From contig CAMKSE010000020.1 of NCBI GenBank assembly GCA_946415365.1, forward strand, positions 23,921 to 87,920: 64,000 bases of DNA. Direction: 5' to 3'. Both the position numbers and the translations under genes were made by a program. Below, one piece after another: positions 22,078-30,946 of this stretch. Source of the DNA: an uncultured Prevotellaceae bacterium (lineage in GTDB: Bacteria; Bacteroidota; Bacteroidia; Bacteroidales; Bacteroidaceae). The number at the start of each line of letters is the position of its first letter. The stretch's first letter is position 1. Below the pieces are notes generated by a model. That model was not told the DNA's origin, made no database searches, and worked only from the letters and a program-made list of their open reading frames with translations.

Positions 22078-22308
22078 ATGATGCCTATGCGAAAGAACAG
22101 TTTCTTCTACAGGGTCATTGACCTTTACTACGACGGTTTCCGCTCGATGCGGCTTGGCCGTACACTATGGGCAATTATCATCATCAAACTGTTCATCATC
22201 TTCGTGGTACTGAAGATATTCTTCTTCCCAAACTTCCTGAAACAACATGCCGAAGGCGACGAGGCGGGCTTCGTGGCAACAGAACTCACCCAACGCGCAG
22301 CAGAATAA
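22078..22308 (+). CDS. DUF4492 small membrane protein, cyd operon
   Basis: A 76-aa protein from ATG 22078 (MMPMRKNSFFYRVIDLYYDG; another ATG is at 22087). It has one hydrophobic helix (WAIIIIKLFIIFVVLKIFFF) after an amphipathic start with YYDGFRSM. This matches DUF4492, a protein regularly found just upstream of cydA in Bacteroidetes. It may aid bd oxidase assembly, which is an inference from synteny. cydA follows after 41 nt. Confidence 0.85.
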   Translation: MMPMRKNSFFYRVIDLYYDGFRSMRLGRTLWAIIIIKLFIIFVVLKIFFFPNFLKQHAEGDEAGFVATELTQRAAE

Positions 22309-22349
22309 ATATGCAAATAGTAAAATCCTAAATCGTAAATATAATCGTT

Positions 22350-24029
22350 ATGCTACAAAATCTGTTATTAAACATTGATGCCGGAACCATCGACTGGTCG
22401 AGAGCGCAGTTCGCCCTCACGGCAATCTATCACTGGCTCTTCGTGCCCCTGACCCTCGGACTGGCGGTCATCATGGGCATTGTAGAGACGAATTATTATC
22501 GCACCCTAAAAGCAATAAGCAAGGGTAACGGCGACAAATCTGTCGCCGAGTTCTGGAAAGATGCTGCCAAGTTCTGGCAGAAACTCTTCGGCGTGAACTT
22601 CGCCATGGGTGTCGCCACAGGTATCATCCTCGAGTTCGAGTTTGGCACGAACTGGAGCAATTACTCCTGGTTCGTGGGCGATATTTTCGGAGCACCCTTG
22701 GCTGTCGAGGGTATCGTGGCATTCTTTATGGAGTCGACCTTCGTGGCCGTGATGTTCTTCGGATGGAAAAAAGTGTCACCTGGTTTCCACCTCGCCTCAA
22801 CCTGGCTGACGGGTTTAGGTGCGACCATCTCCGCTTGGTGGATTCTGGTGGCTAACGCCTGGATGCAGTATCCTGTGGGTTGTGAGTTCAACCCTGACAC
22901 CATGCGCAATGAGATGGTCAGTTTTGCGGAGGTAGCCCTCTCGCCTTTTGCCGTATCGAAGTTCTTCCACACCGTCACCTCGGCCTGGATCATCGGTGCC
23001 ATCTTCTGTGTAGGTGTGTGCAGCTGGTATCTGCTGAAGAAGCGCCACACGAAACTCGCCATCGAAAGCATGAAGATCGGTGCGATGGTCGGACTGATCG
23101 CCTGTCTGCTGACCTTGGCCACTGGCCATAAGTCGGCCCAAGACGTAGCCGAGGTACAGCCGATGAAACTCGCCGCAATGGAAGCACTCTATAATGGAGG
23201 CACAGATATCGGACTGACAGCCGTGGCATGGGTGAATCCCTTCTGCCAGCCTGACTATCAGAACGAGGCCGAGCCTCCCCTGAAGCTGGAGATGCCTTAT
23301 GCCCTGTCGTTCATGGCCACCAACGACATTCACGGCTACGTGCCTGGTATCAATGACATCCTCAACGGTTACACCACACCCGACGGCAAGGTGGAGCCCC
23401 CCATCGATGAGAAGATTGAACATGGTAAAAAAGCCATCGAGGCTCTGGCTGGCTACAGGGCCGCCAAGTTCGGTTCCAGTGATGACGGATCGGCAGCAGC
23501 CGCCCACCTGAAGGTGTTAAAGGAGAACATGAAGTATTTCGGCTACGGCTATATCAAGGACAAGAATGACATCGTGCCCTTCGTCCCCATCAACTTCTGG
23601 TCCTTCCGCATCATGGTCGGACTGGGCTGTCTGTTCATCCTCTTCTTCTTACTGATTGTGATACTGACCTATCGGATACCGTTCATATCAGTGTTCACCC
23701 GCAGACTGCTCGCTGCTGTAGGATTGCTGCCAGAGACTGAGGCCGACTGCTATGCCGTCACCAACCTCCCTGCATGGCATTACTGGCTGGCCATCATCCT
23801 GATCCCACTGGCCTATATCGGATCTGAATGCGGATGGCTTGTGGCAGAGTTCGGACGCCAGCCCTGGACCATTCAGGACATGCTGCCCACATGGGCGGCC
23901 GTCAGCGACCTGAACTCAGGCAGCGTAGCCCTCACGTTCTTCCTCTTCCTGATTCTCTTCTCCACTATGCTCGCCGTAGAGATTAGCATCCTATTGAAGC
24001 AAATCCAGAAAGGTCCAGACAGAGAATGA
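22350..24029 (+). CDS. cydA: Cytochrome bd quinol oxidase subunit I
   Basis: A 559-aa membrane protein, the catalytic subunit of the high-affinity oxidase that reduces oxygen to water with quinol. The start ARAQFALTAIYHWLFVPLTLGLA-type segment carries heme ligand His28 and the family's first helix. The motif GRQPW near residue 507 is in the Q-loop region. The long insert with GYVPGINDILNGYTTPDG is typical of Bacteroidetes. The order is DUF4492-cydA-cydB, in one operon. The length is normal and there is no visible defect. Confidence 0.97.
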   Translation: MLQNLLLNIDAGTIDWSRAQFALTAIYHWLFVPLTLGLAVIMGIVETNYYRTLKAISKGNGDKSVAEFWKDAAKFWQKLFGVNFAMGVATGIILEFEFGTNWSNYSWFVGDIFGAPLAVEGIVAFFMESTFVAVMFFGWKKVSPGFHLASTWLTGLGATISAWWILVANAWMQYPVGCEFNPDTMRNEMVSFAEVALSPFAVSKFFHTVTSAWIIGAIFCVGVCSWYLLKKRHTKLAIESMKIGAMVGLIACLLTLATGHKSAQDVAEVQPMKLAAMEALYNGGTDIGLTAVAWVNPFCQPDYQNEAEPPLKLEMPYALSFMATNDIHGYVPGINDILNGYTTPDGKVEPPIDEKIEHGKKAIEALAGYRAAKFGSSDDGSAAAAHLKVLKENMKYFGYGYIKDKNDIVPFVPINFWSFRIMVGLGCLFILFFLLIVILTYRIPFISVFTRRLLAAVGLLPETEADCYAVTNLPAWHYWLAIILIPLAYIGSECGWLVAEFGRQPWTIQDMLPTWAAVSDLNSGSVALTFFLFLILFSTMLAVEISILLKQIQKGPDRE

Positions 24030-24037
24030 TTTTTAAA

Positions 24038-24108
24038 CAACGAATTAAAACGAATTAAACAAATTAATACTGTGCGCAGCCAATTCGTGAAATTCGTGAA
24101 ATTCGTTG
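24038..24108. repeat. AATTCGTGA arrays inverted around GTGCGCAGCCAA core
   Basis: The left array of CGAATTAAA units and the right array of AATTCGTGA units are inverted around the core. The outer CAACGAATT (24038-24046) pairs with AATTCGTTG (24100-24108). The core 12-mer (24072-24083) recurs inside the P-type ATPase gene at 27603-27614. Confidence 0.75.
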
Positions 24109-24137
24109 TAGAAAAGTAATAAAAAAGTATTAGTAAT

Positions 24138-25283
24138 ATGTCATACGAATTCTTACAGCACTATTGGTGCTTCATAGTATCGCTTTTAGGAGCGTTATTA
24201 GTATTTCTGTTGTTTGTTCAGGGAGCCAACTCCGTAGCCCGTTCCCTGGGATATACAGAAGAGGGACGCAGGCTCGTCTATAACTCCACAGGTCGCAAAT
24301 GGGAGTTCACCTTCACCACCCTCGTCACCTTCGGAGGAGCGTTCTTCGCCTCCTTCCCACTGTTCTACTCCACGAGTTTCGGCGGGGCCTACTGGCTCTG
24401 GATGATCATTCTATTCACATTTGTGCTACAGGCCGTCAGCTATGAGTTCCAGAACAAAATCGGCAACCTATTGGGTCCGAAGACGTTCCAATTCTTCCTC
24501 ACCCTGAACGGTATCGTGGGGCCGCTGCTTCTGGGCGGTGCCGTAGCCACGTTCTTCGAGGGTTCCAACTTCATCGTCGAGAAGAACAACCTCGTCGACA
24601 TCACAGCCCTCACCCCAGTCATCAGTCGCTGGGCAAATGCTTCCCACGGCCTCGACGCCCTGCTCAACCCCTGGGTGCTCGTCTTAGGCTTTGCTGTAGT
24701 GTTTCTGGCTCGCGTACTGGGAATCCTCTACGTAATGAACAATGTAAACGACGAGGATATCCGCTCTCGTGGCAGTGTCCGTCTGATAGGTGCAGCCGTG
24801 CCCTTCCTCGTGTTCTTCGTGGCCTATGTCATCCATCTGCTGCTGAAGGAGGGCTACGCTGTTGATGAGATGGGGCGCATCTATATGGAACCATACAAAT
24901 ATTTCAACAATTTCATTGAGATGTGGTATCTGCTCATTGTGTTCCTGATTGGTGTAGTGCTCGTGCTCTTCGGCATCGGCAAAACCATTCTGAAGAAAGA
25001 CTACAACGGCGGCATCTGGCCTGCCGGCATCGGCACAGTGCTTGCGGTTCTCGCTCTGCTGCTCTGCTCGGCCTGGAACAACACGGCCTATTATCCCTCC
25101 ACTGCCGACCTCCAGTCATCGCTGACCATCCAGAACTCCTGCTCGAGTGAGTTCACGCTCACCACGATGTTCTACGTGTCTCTTCTCGTGCCTTTCGTCC
25201 TGGCCTATATCGTCTACGCCTGGCGCGCCATCGACAAGAAAAAACTCGACAAAGAGGAGATCAAAACCGACCACGCCTATTGA
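24138..25283 (+). CDS. cydB: Cytochrome bd quinol oxidase subunit II
   Basis: A 381-aa membrane protein that partners CydA. The start MSYEFLQHYWCFIVSLLGAL and the charged loop SVARSLGYTEEGRRLVYNSTGRKWEFTF followed by membrane helices agree with CydB. It lies 108 bp after cydA, with a repeat element in the spacer, and ends in a strong terminator. The length is normal. Confidence 0.95.
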   Translation: MSYEFLQHYWCFIVSLLGALLVFLLFVQGANSVARSLGYTEEGRRLVYNSTGRKWEFTFTTLVTFGGAFFASFPLFYSTSFGGAYWLWMIILFTFVLQAVSYEFQNKIGNLLGPKTFQFFLTLNGIVGPLLLGGAVATFFEGSNFIVEKNNLVDITALTPVISRWANASHGLDALLNPWVLVLGFAVVFLARVLGILYVMNNVNDEDIRSRGSVRLIGAAVPFLVFFVAYVIHLLLKEGYAVDEMGRIYMEPYKYFNNFIEMWYLLIVFLIGVVLVLFGIGKTILKKDYNGGIWPAGIGTVLAVLALLLCSAWNNTAYYPSTADLQSSLTIQNSCSSEFTLTTMFYVSLLVPFVLAYIVYAWRAIDKKKLDKEEIKTDHAY

Positions 25284-25287
25284 CAGT

Positions 25288-25320
25288 AATCCCCCGTCTG
25301 TTTGGACGGGGGATTTCTTG
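25288..25320 (+). terminator. Terminator after cydB, shared with the convergent gene
   Basis: A perfect 11-bp stem AATCCCCCGTC (25288-25298) / GACGGGGGATT (25305-25315) with a 6-nt loop and TCTTG after it. It lies between two convergent genes. Confidence 0.85.
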
Positions 25321-27159
25321 TTAATCTGCAAACATATTGCGGAACTTAAGCTTGGGTTTTACTTTCATTTTGTGCATCTCGGTGGTATTAGTGAAGGAGA
25401 ATTCCACCATGAGATCTGTCAGACTGCCTTTCAACGTGATATTGCCGTCGGCCACAGCACCGTCGCTATCGATGTTGGCCAGGATGTTCTTAAGCGGGAG
25501 TTTCCTGTATTCCACCTTGCGAATGTCTGCCGTCACCTTACCAATAGGCAGTTTTCCACCCTTTTCCTTACGTATTTCCGCTGTGCGTTTCTTCGAATAG
25601 TCGATGCTGAAGGTAGCCGAACAGTCGATATTGCCGATTCTCTTCAGTTCGAAGAGTTCACCCAGTTTCAGCATGTCGGTATTGGCATTACCCGTCAGAT
25701 AATGGGTATTACCATCAAGTTGGAAATCAAAGTCGATGTCGCCCTTCTCCGTATTGAGCACGCCCCTGAACTGTTCTTTTCGCCAAAGGATGTCGAAACT
25801 GCCATGATATTTTATGACGCCCAGCGCATAGACCTGATACATCATGTACTTTTTCACCGTAAACTGGTTGATGATCTTGTCTTTGATGCCAGGCTTGGCC
25901 ACCATGTCGTGTACGTCGAAATGGAGTGTGAAATCACGGCCTTTGTCCAGATTGCGCATGATGCCTGTAGCGTTGACAACGAACTTCTTGTCATCTGTGT
26001 CCACATGTATACCCCGGAAAGTCATCCCTTTATTCGTCCCGCGAAGGCTTACCCTCAGGTTCAAAGGGATGGAGAACTTCTTCAACACTGGTGCGAAGGG
26101 CTTTGAGATATCCTTCAGCATGACACGGGCAGTAATATTGTTGGCTCGATATTGCAACGATGTTCCCTTCTTTTTTTCGGGTAACATGATATCGCCCTCA
26201 GGTACGGTAATCTTTGTGGATGCCTGCTGGATAGTGAGGTCTGACAGATGCACTCGCTTGCCACTGACGGCAATATCGGTCGTCACATCTTTGAAGTCTA
26301 TGCCCGTCACAGAATCACTGATACAGCAATTGGCGAGTCTTGCGCTCAATGTGTCTTTCCCATAGTGTAGTATGTCGATGCCCATATCGGCAGTAATATC
26401 CAGATGTCCCCTGTCGTAGGCACCACGATGGGGTCTGTTCGTATTACGACGGGGCTTATGGTTATCGCTGATGATCCTCAAGCCCTTTATGTCCACACGC
26501 TTCTTTCCGTCATCATCCATTGTGGCTGTCACCATACCTGTATCAAAGTGCCAGGCGATAGTGTCTTTCTTCATATGTTTCGTCACATCCGTCTGCAGAT
26601 GATGGGCCGTCAGCTTGTGCTTTCCTCGCCAGAAACTGTAAATAGCCTGCTCAAGCTGGAATTGCTCATCGTTATACTTGACGTTAAGGTGTTTCAAAAG
26701 GGCATGTCTCAAGTCCAGTTGAAAGACAGAACTATTCTTCTTTTTCTTGTCCTTCTTGGTAGCGTCGAGGATGAACTGGTAGTTCGCAGGTCCCTTTTCT
26801 GGCTGTACCACCAACACGTCAACATCGCTCACACTGAACTCTTTAAGCACGACGCGACCACGCAGGAGCGGCAGCAGACGCAGGTTCCCCCATATCTCCT
26901 TCACGCTCAGCATGTCGCGATTCTGCTGATCCTTAAGTACAACGTCGCTGACAGATGCACGCTGCCCAAACAGATTAATATCTACATGGCCTATTTGTAC
27001 CTCTGCGTTGAGTTCCTTCTTGATGGCATCGGTGGCCAATCCGATAATCTTATTCTGCACATAGCTGCTGTTACTGATAATAATCGTCGCCAACAATAGT
27101 ACGACGGCTACGACACCCAGCACCTTCAGCGTGTAAACAAGAGTCTTTCTTGCTTTCAT
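25321..27159 (-). CDS. AsmA/TamB-like envelope protein
   Basis: A 612-aa protein with an N-terminal membrane helix (VVAVVLLLATIIISNSSYVQ) and then an AsmA-type pattern: KIIGLATDAIKKELNAEVQIGHVDINLFGQRASVSDVVLKD. The rest is a long run of beta-strands. Members bridge the inner and outer membranes and help transport lipids or assemble the outer membrane. At 612 residues it is much shorter than full TamB. The gene ends at the cydB terminator and has a TATCTTTG element at 27185-27192. The sub-family cannot be fixed by eye. Confidence 0.75.
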   Translation of the reverse strand: MKARKTLVYTLKVLGVVAVVLLLATIIISNSSYVQNKIIGLATDAIKKELNAEVQIGHVDINLFGQRASVSDVVLKDQQNRDMLSVKEIWGNLRLLPLLRGRVVLKEFSVSDVDVLVVQPEKGPANYQFILDATKKDKKKKNSSVFQLDLRHALLKHLNVKYNDEQFQLEQAIYSFWRGKHKLTAHHLQTDVTKHMKKDTIAWHFDTGMVTATMDDDGKKRVDIKGLRIISDNHKPRRNTNRPHRGAYDRGHLDITADMGIDILHYGKDTLSARLANCCISDSVTGIDFKDVTTDIAVSGKRVHLSDLTIQQASTKITVPEGDIMLPEKKKGTSLQYRANNITARVMLKDISKPFAPVLKKFSIPLNLRVSLRGTNKGMTFRGIHVDTDDKKFVVNATGIMRNLDKGRDFTLHFDVHDMVAKPGIKDKIINQFTVKKYMMYQVYALGVIKYHGSFDILWRKEQFRGVLNTEKGDIDFDFQLDGNTHYLTGNANTDMLKLGELFELKRIGNIDCSATFSIDYSKKRTAEIRKEKGGKLPIGKVTADIRKVEYRKLPLKNILANIDSDGAVADGNITLKGSLTDLMVEFSFTNTTEMHKMKVKPKLKFRNMFAD

Positions 27160-27184
27160 ATCCTTTTATCCACGATTGTGCGGA

Positions 27185-27192
27185 CAAAGATA
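27185..27192 (-). promoter_or_regulatory. TATCTTTG -7 element of the AsmA-like gene
   Basis: The minus strand reads TTGTATCTTTGTCCGC, about 25 nt upstream of the start codon. Confidence 0.55.
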
Positions 27193-27236
27193 CAACAAAT
27201 TCTCAAGACCACAAAGTTTTTTGTCGTTTTCTTTGT

Positions 27237-29285
27237 TTATCGCAGGGCGCGCATGGCATTCAGGACTGCAAGTACGGTGACACCGACGTCGGCAAAGACA
27301 GCCATCCACATCGTAGCGACACCGAGGGATGCGAGGATGAGTACGGCCACCTTCACACCAATGGCAAACCAGACATTCTGACGGGCTATGGACAATGTAC
27401 GACGGGCAATACGTATGGCGAGGGCTATCTTCGAGGGCTTGTCATCCATCAGCACCACGTCGGCAGCCTCTATGGCAGCATCACTACCCAGACCTCCCAT
27501 GGCTATGCCTACGTCGGCACGGGCGAGCACAGGAGCATCGTTGATACCGTCGCCAACGAAAGCAACGGAAGATTTACGATTTTCGGATTTACGATTTACG
27601 ATTTGGCTGCGCACGGAGTCTGCTGCTGGAGTATTCAATCGTAAATCGTAATTTTGTAAATCGTCAATATACTTGACTTTGTCCGCCGGCAACAGTTCTG
27701 CGTGGTATTCAGAAAGACCAAGTTCCTTTGCCACATGGTCTGCCACCTCCTTGCGGTCGCCAGTGAGCATAACGGTCCTGGTGACACCAAGTTCATTCAG
27801 ACTGACAATGGCTTCTGAACTGTCGTCCTTGACCTTATCGTTGATGACGATATGTCCGGCATATTCGCCATCGATAGCCACATGGATAATGGTGCCGATA
27901 TGATGACAGTCATGCCACTTCGCGCCAATGCTTTCCATCATCTTCGTGTTGCCTACACATACAATCTGGCGCCCGACCTTTGCACGGATACCATGACCGG
28001 CTATCTCTTCCACATCGCTCACCACACAACCATCCGTAGCCTCATCAGGGAAGGCATCCCGCAATGCGGCTCCTATCGGATGAGTGGAAAAATGCTCTAC
28101 ATGGGCAGCAAGATGAAGAAGTTGATGCTCATCACAAGTATCAGGATGTACGGCCGTCACAGCGAACTGTCCGTGTGTCAGCGTACCAGTCTTGTCAAAT
28201 ACCACCATAGACACCTTCGACAGCACGTCCATATAGTTGGCTCCCTTGATGAGAATTCCCTTACGCGAGGCTCCTCCGATACCGCCAAAGAACGTCAGCG
28301 GCACACTGATGACCAAGGCACAGGGACAACTGACCACGAGGAACATCAACGCCCGATAGAGCCATGTTGCGAAATGACCGCCAAAGAGCGTTGGGATAAC
28401 GGCCAAAGCAAGTGCCATAAACACCACCATTGGTGTATAGACACGGGCAAAGCGGGTGATGAAGGCTTCGCTCTGCGACTTATGCTCCCCTGCATGCTCC
28501 ACAAGACTGATGATCTTTGATACCGTACTCTCGCCAAAGGCTTTCGTGGTACGCACCCTGATAACACCAGACTGGTTGACACAGCCGGAAATGACCTCAT
28601 CGCCCACGTTGACATCGCGAGGCATCGTCTCACCTGTCAGTGCCACAGTATTCAACGAGGTTGTTCCCTCAATGACCACGCCATCCAACGGCACCTTCTC
28701 ACCAGGACGGATCACGATGACAGAGCCGACGGTCACTTGATCAGGAGCGACGTCCTGACTCTCTGTATCCTTGTCTCCCTGACTCCTTTCCAAATGCGCA
28801 ACATCTGGTCTGATATCCATCAAATGGGCAATACTGTCACGGCTCTTTCCTTCGGCATAACCCTCAAAGAGTTCTCCCACCTGAAAGAAAAGCATCACGA
28901 AGACGGCCTCAGGAAACTCTGTCTCTGCACCAGGCAGAAAGCCTATACAGAGGGCACCGATGGTAGCTATTGACATCAGGAAATGCTCATTGAAGGCATC
29001 ACCATGAGTGATTCCTTCCCAGGCCTCATGCAATGTCTCGTGGCCAATTAATAAATAAGGTACAAGGTAAACAAGGAGCAGTTGCCACTTTGTTAGTTGA
29101 GAGTTGTGCTCAATGAGAACGGCGATGACGAGCAAGACAACGGTGGCGATGATGAGCCAGAGTTGTTTCTTCAGCGAATGCTCATGGTGATGATGTTCAT
29201 GCGCCTCATGGTCATGATGGTGCTCGTGACGGTGCTCTTGCGAACAGGTGTCGCAGTGGTGATGATGTTCATGTAAATGTGCCAT
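27237..29285 (-). CDS. Zinc/cadmium-type heavy-metal P-type ATPase
   Basis: A 682-aa P1B ATPase. Residues 1-36 are a His-rich metal-binding start (LHEHHHHCDTCSQEHRHEHH). The transport motif SCPC is at about 319-322, the phosphorylated Asp364 lies in DKTGTL, the HP motif (STHPIG) is at about 400, and GDGINDAP is at 578-585. This set fits the ZntA-type group that exports Zn, Cd or Pb. Residues about 544-572, between DKVKYIDDL and VAFVGDGIND, form a low-similarity insert encoded by a repeat element (27571-27664), in frame. A CTGACTC-rich patch encodes residues 168-181. It is probably functional. Confidence 0.92.
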   Translation of the reverse strand: MAHLHEHHHHCDTCSQEHRHEHHHDHEAHEHHHHEHSLKKQLWLIIATVVLLVIAVLIEHNSQLTKWQLLLVYLVPYLLIGHETLHEAWEGITHGDAFNEHFLMSIATIGALCIGFLPGAETEFPEAVFVMLFFQVGELFEGYAEGKSRDSIAHLMDIRPDVAHLERSQGDKDTESQDVAPDQVTVGSVIVIRPGEKVPLDGVVIEGTTSLNTVALTGETMPRDVNVGDEVISGCVNQSGVIRVRTTKAFGESTVSKIISLVEHAGEHKSQSEAFITRFARVYTPMVVFMALALAVIPTLFGGHFATWLYRALMFLVVSCPCALVISVPLTFFGGIGGASRKGILIKGANYMDVLSKVSMVVFDKTGTLTHGQFAVTAVHPDTCDEHQLLHLAAHVEHFSTHPIGAALRDAFPDEATDGCVVSDVEEIAGHGIRAKVGRQIVCVGNTKMMESIGAKWHDCHHIGTIIHVAIDGEYAGHIVINDKVKDDSSEAIVSLNELGVTRTVMLTGDRKEVADHVAKELGLSEYHAELLPADKVKYIDDLQNYDLRLNTPAADSVRSQIVNRKSENRKSSVAFVGDGINDAPVLARADVGIAMGGLGSDAAIEAADVVLMDDKPSKIALAIRIARRTLSIARQNVWFAIGVKVAVLILASLGVATMWMAVFADVGVTVLAVLNAMRALR
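27571..27664 (-). repeat. In-frame repeat element inside the P-type ATPase gene
   Basis: The left GATTTACGATTTACG-type array and the right AATCGTAAATCGTAATTTTG array are inverted around GTGCGCAGCCAA (27603-27614, plus strand TTGGCTGCGCAC). The element encodes about 30 residues (NYDLRLNTPAADSVR...) without breaking the frame. Confidence 0.75.
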
Positions 29286-29314
29286 ATCTTTGCATTTTTA
29301 TTCCTTTTCGGATG

Positions 29315-29322
29315 CAAAGGTA
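29315..29322 (-). promoter_or_regulatory. TACCTTTG -7 element of the P-type ATPase gene
   Basis: The minus strand reads CGTACCTTTGCATCCG, about 30 nt upstream of ATG 29285. Confidence 0.65.
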
Positions 29323-29351
29323 CGGCACATTCCGTGCAACTTGGTTGCAAA

Positions 29352-30872
29352 CTACTTATAACACTCGAAAATCTGGTCTACGGTCTGCTTCGGCAACTTC
29401 TTCGTAAAGAGACTCACCAGCCAAACCACTGGGAAGCCACCCACCATGGCGATGGCACCACAGTTGATCGGATTAATCGGGTTACCAACCAGCATGTTGA
29501 TGACGGTCAGTCCCACACCCCAGATGAAGCAAGCCCATACAGAAGCCGTCGTGACATTCTTAGAATAGAGTCCCAGCATGAACGGAGCGAGGAAAGCACC
29601 AGCCAGAGCACCCCACGAGATACCCATGAGCTGGGCAATGAACGTCGGGGGATTCAGGGCGATGAGCAGTGAGATGACGATGAAGAACATGATCAGCACA
29701 CGCATCACCACCACCTTACGGCGTTCAATCTTCTCTGCCACAATGTCATCGATGGTACCATCCTCTACCTCACCAGGCAACGACTTCTTGTCGCGATAGA
29801 TCAGGTCGAGGGTCATGGTAGAACTGGAGGTCAGCACCAGCGAGGCCAGCGTCGACATCGAAGCACTCAGCACCAGCAGCACCACGAGAGCAATCAGCAC
29901 GTCAGGCAATGTGACGAGCATGGCAGGCACAATGGAGTCGAAGGCTATCTTACCATTGGCGCCAATCACAGGCTCATACAGACGACCGAAACCGCCGAGG
30001 AAATAGCAGCCACCTGCCACGATGAAAGCGAAGATGGTTGAGATGACAGTACCACGCTTGATGGCGCTCTCGTCGGTAATCGAGTAGAACTTACCAACCA
30101 TCTGCGGCAGTCCCATCGTACCGAGTGAGGTCAGGATGACCACGCCCAGAAGTCCCCAGGGATCAGGACCGAACCACGAGGCGAAACCGCCATTCACAGA
30201 CGGATCGGCATCAGAAGGAATCACTGCCAACTTATCCACTGCGGCGGCCAGACCACCCTGGGCATTCAGCACAGCGAGGATGACGGCCACGATGCCGAAG
30301 AGCATGATGATACCCTGGATGAAGTCGTTCATGGCCGTAGCCTTATAGCCGCCGATAATCACATAGACAGCCGTCAGGATCGACATAATCACCACACAGT
30401 ACTCATAGGGAATCTCGAAGCCCATCTCGAAGAGTCGTGAGATACCGCTATACACACCAGCGGTATAGGGAATCAGGAAAACGAAGGCAATGATAGAGGC
30501 TGCCACACGCAAACCCTGATCATTGAAACGGGTTCCGAAGAAGTCGGGCATCGTACGACTCTCGATGTGCTGTGTCATCAACTTCGTACGACGGCCAAGG
30601 ATAATCCATGCCAAAAGAGAACCGATGATAGCATTGCCGATACCGATCCATGCGGACGACATACCATATTTCCAACCGAACTGTCCGGCGTAGCCCACAA
30701 AGACCACAGCCGAGAAATAACTTGTTCCGAAGGCGAAGGCCGTCAGCCACGGACCGACAGCACGACCACCCAAAACGAAACCGTCAACACTACTGGCCTG
30801 TTTACGGGAATACAACCCCACACCTACCATCACGACCAGGAAAATGATGGTCAGAAGAACTTTTAAGATCAT
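29352..30872 (-). CDS. Sodium:solute symporter (SSS family)
   Basis: A 506-aa protein with about 13 hydrophobic segments and the SSS pattern: GLYSRKQASSVDGFVLGGRAVG, FSAVVFVGYAGQFGWKYGM and YVIIGGYKATAMNDFIQG. These import an organic solute with sodium; the substrate cannot be read from sequence. A repeat array (30873-30942) separates it from the upstream porin gene on the same strand, so the two may form one unit. Confidence 0.88.
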   Translation of the reverse strand: MILKVLLTIIFLVVMVGVGLYSRKQASSVDGFVLGGRAVGPWLTAFAFGTSYFSAVVFVGYAGQFGWKYGMSSAWIGIGNAIIGSLLAWIILGRRTKLMTQHIESRTMPDFFGTRFNDQGLRVAASIIAFVFLIPYTAGVYSGISRLFEMGFEIPYEYCVVIMSILTAVYVIIGGYKATAMNDFIQGIIMLFGIVAVILAVLNAQGGLAAAVDKLAVIPSDADPSVNGGFASWFGPDPWGLLGVVILTSLGTMGLPQMVGKFYSITDESAIKRGTVISTIFAFIVAGGCYFLGGFGRLYEPVIGANGKIAFDSIVPAMLVTLPDVLIALVVLLVLSASMSTLASLVLTSSSTMTLDLIYRDKKSLPGEVEDGTIDDIVAEKIERRKVVVMRVLIMFFIVISLLIALNPPTFIAQLMGISWGALAGAFLAPFMLGLYSKNVTTASVWACFIWGVGLTVINMLVGNPINPINCGAIAMVGGFPVVWLVSLFTKKLPKQTVDQIFECYK

Positions 30873-30942
30873 TTCGTTATTTCGATATTACGTTATTCCG
30901 ATATTCCGTTATTACGATATCACGTTATTACGATATCCCGAT
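30873..30942. repeat. CGTTATT / CGATATT heptamer array
   Basis: Alternating 7-bp units such as CGTTATTCCGATATTCCG and CACGTTATTACGATATCCCG fill the spacer between the porin and symporter genes. Confidence 0.7.
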
Positions 30943-30946
30943 TTCA

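Noticed and set aside
22815..23507. 230-codon minus-strand frame inside cydA
   Set aside because: cydA on the other strand has full family motifs; this frame is a shadow.
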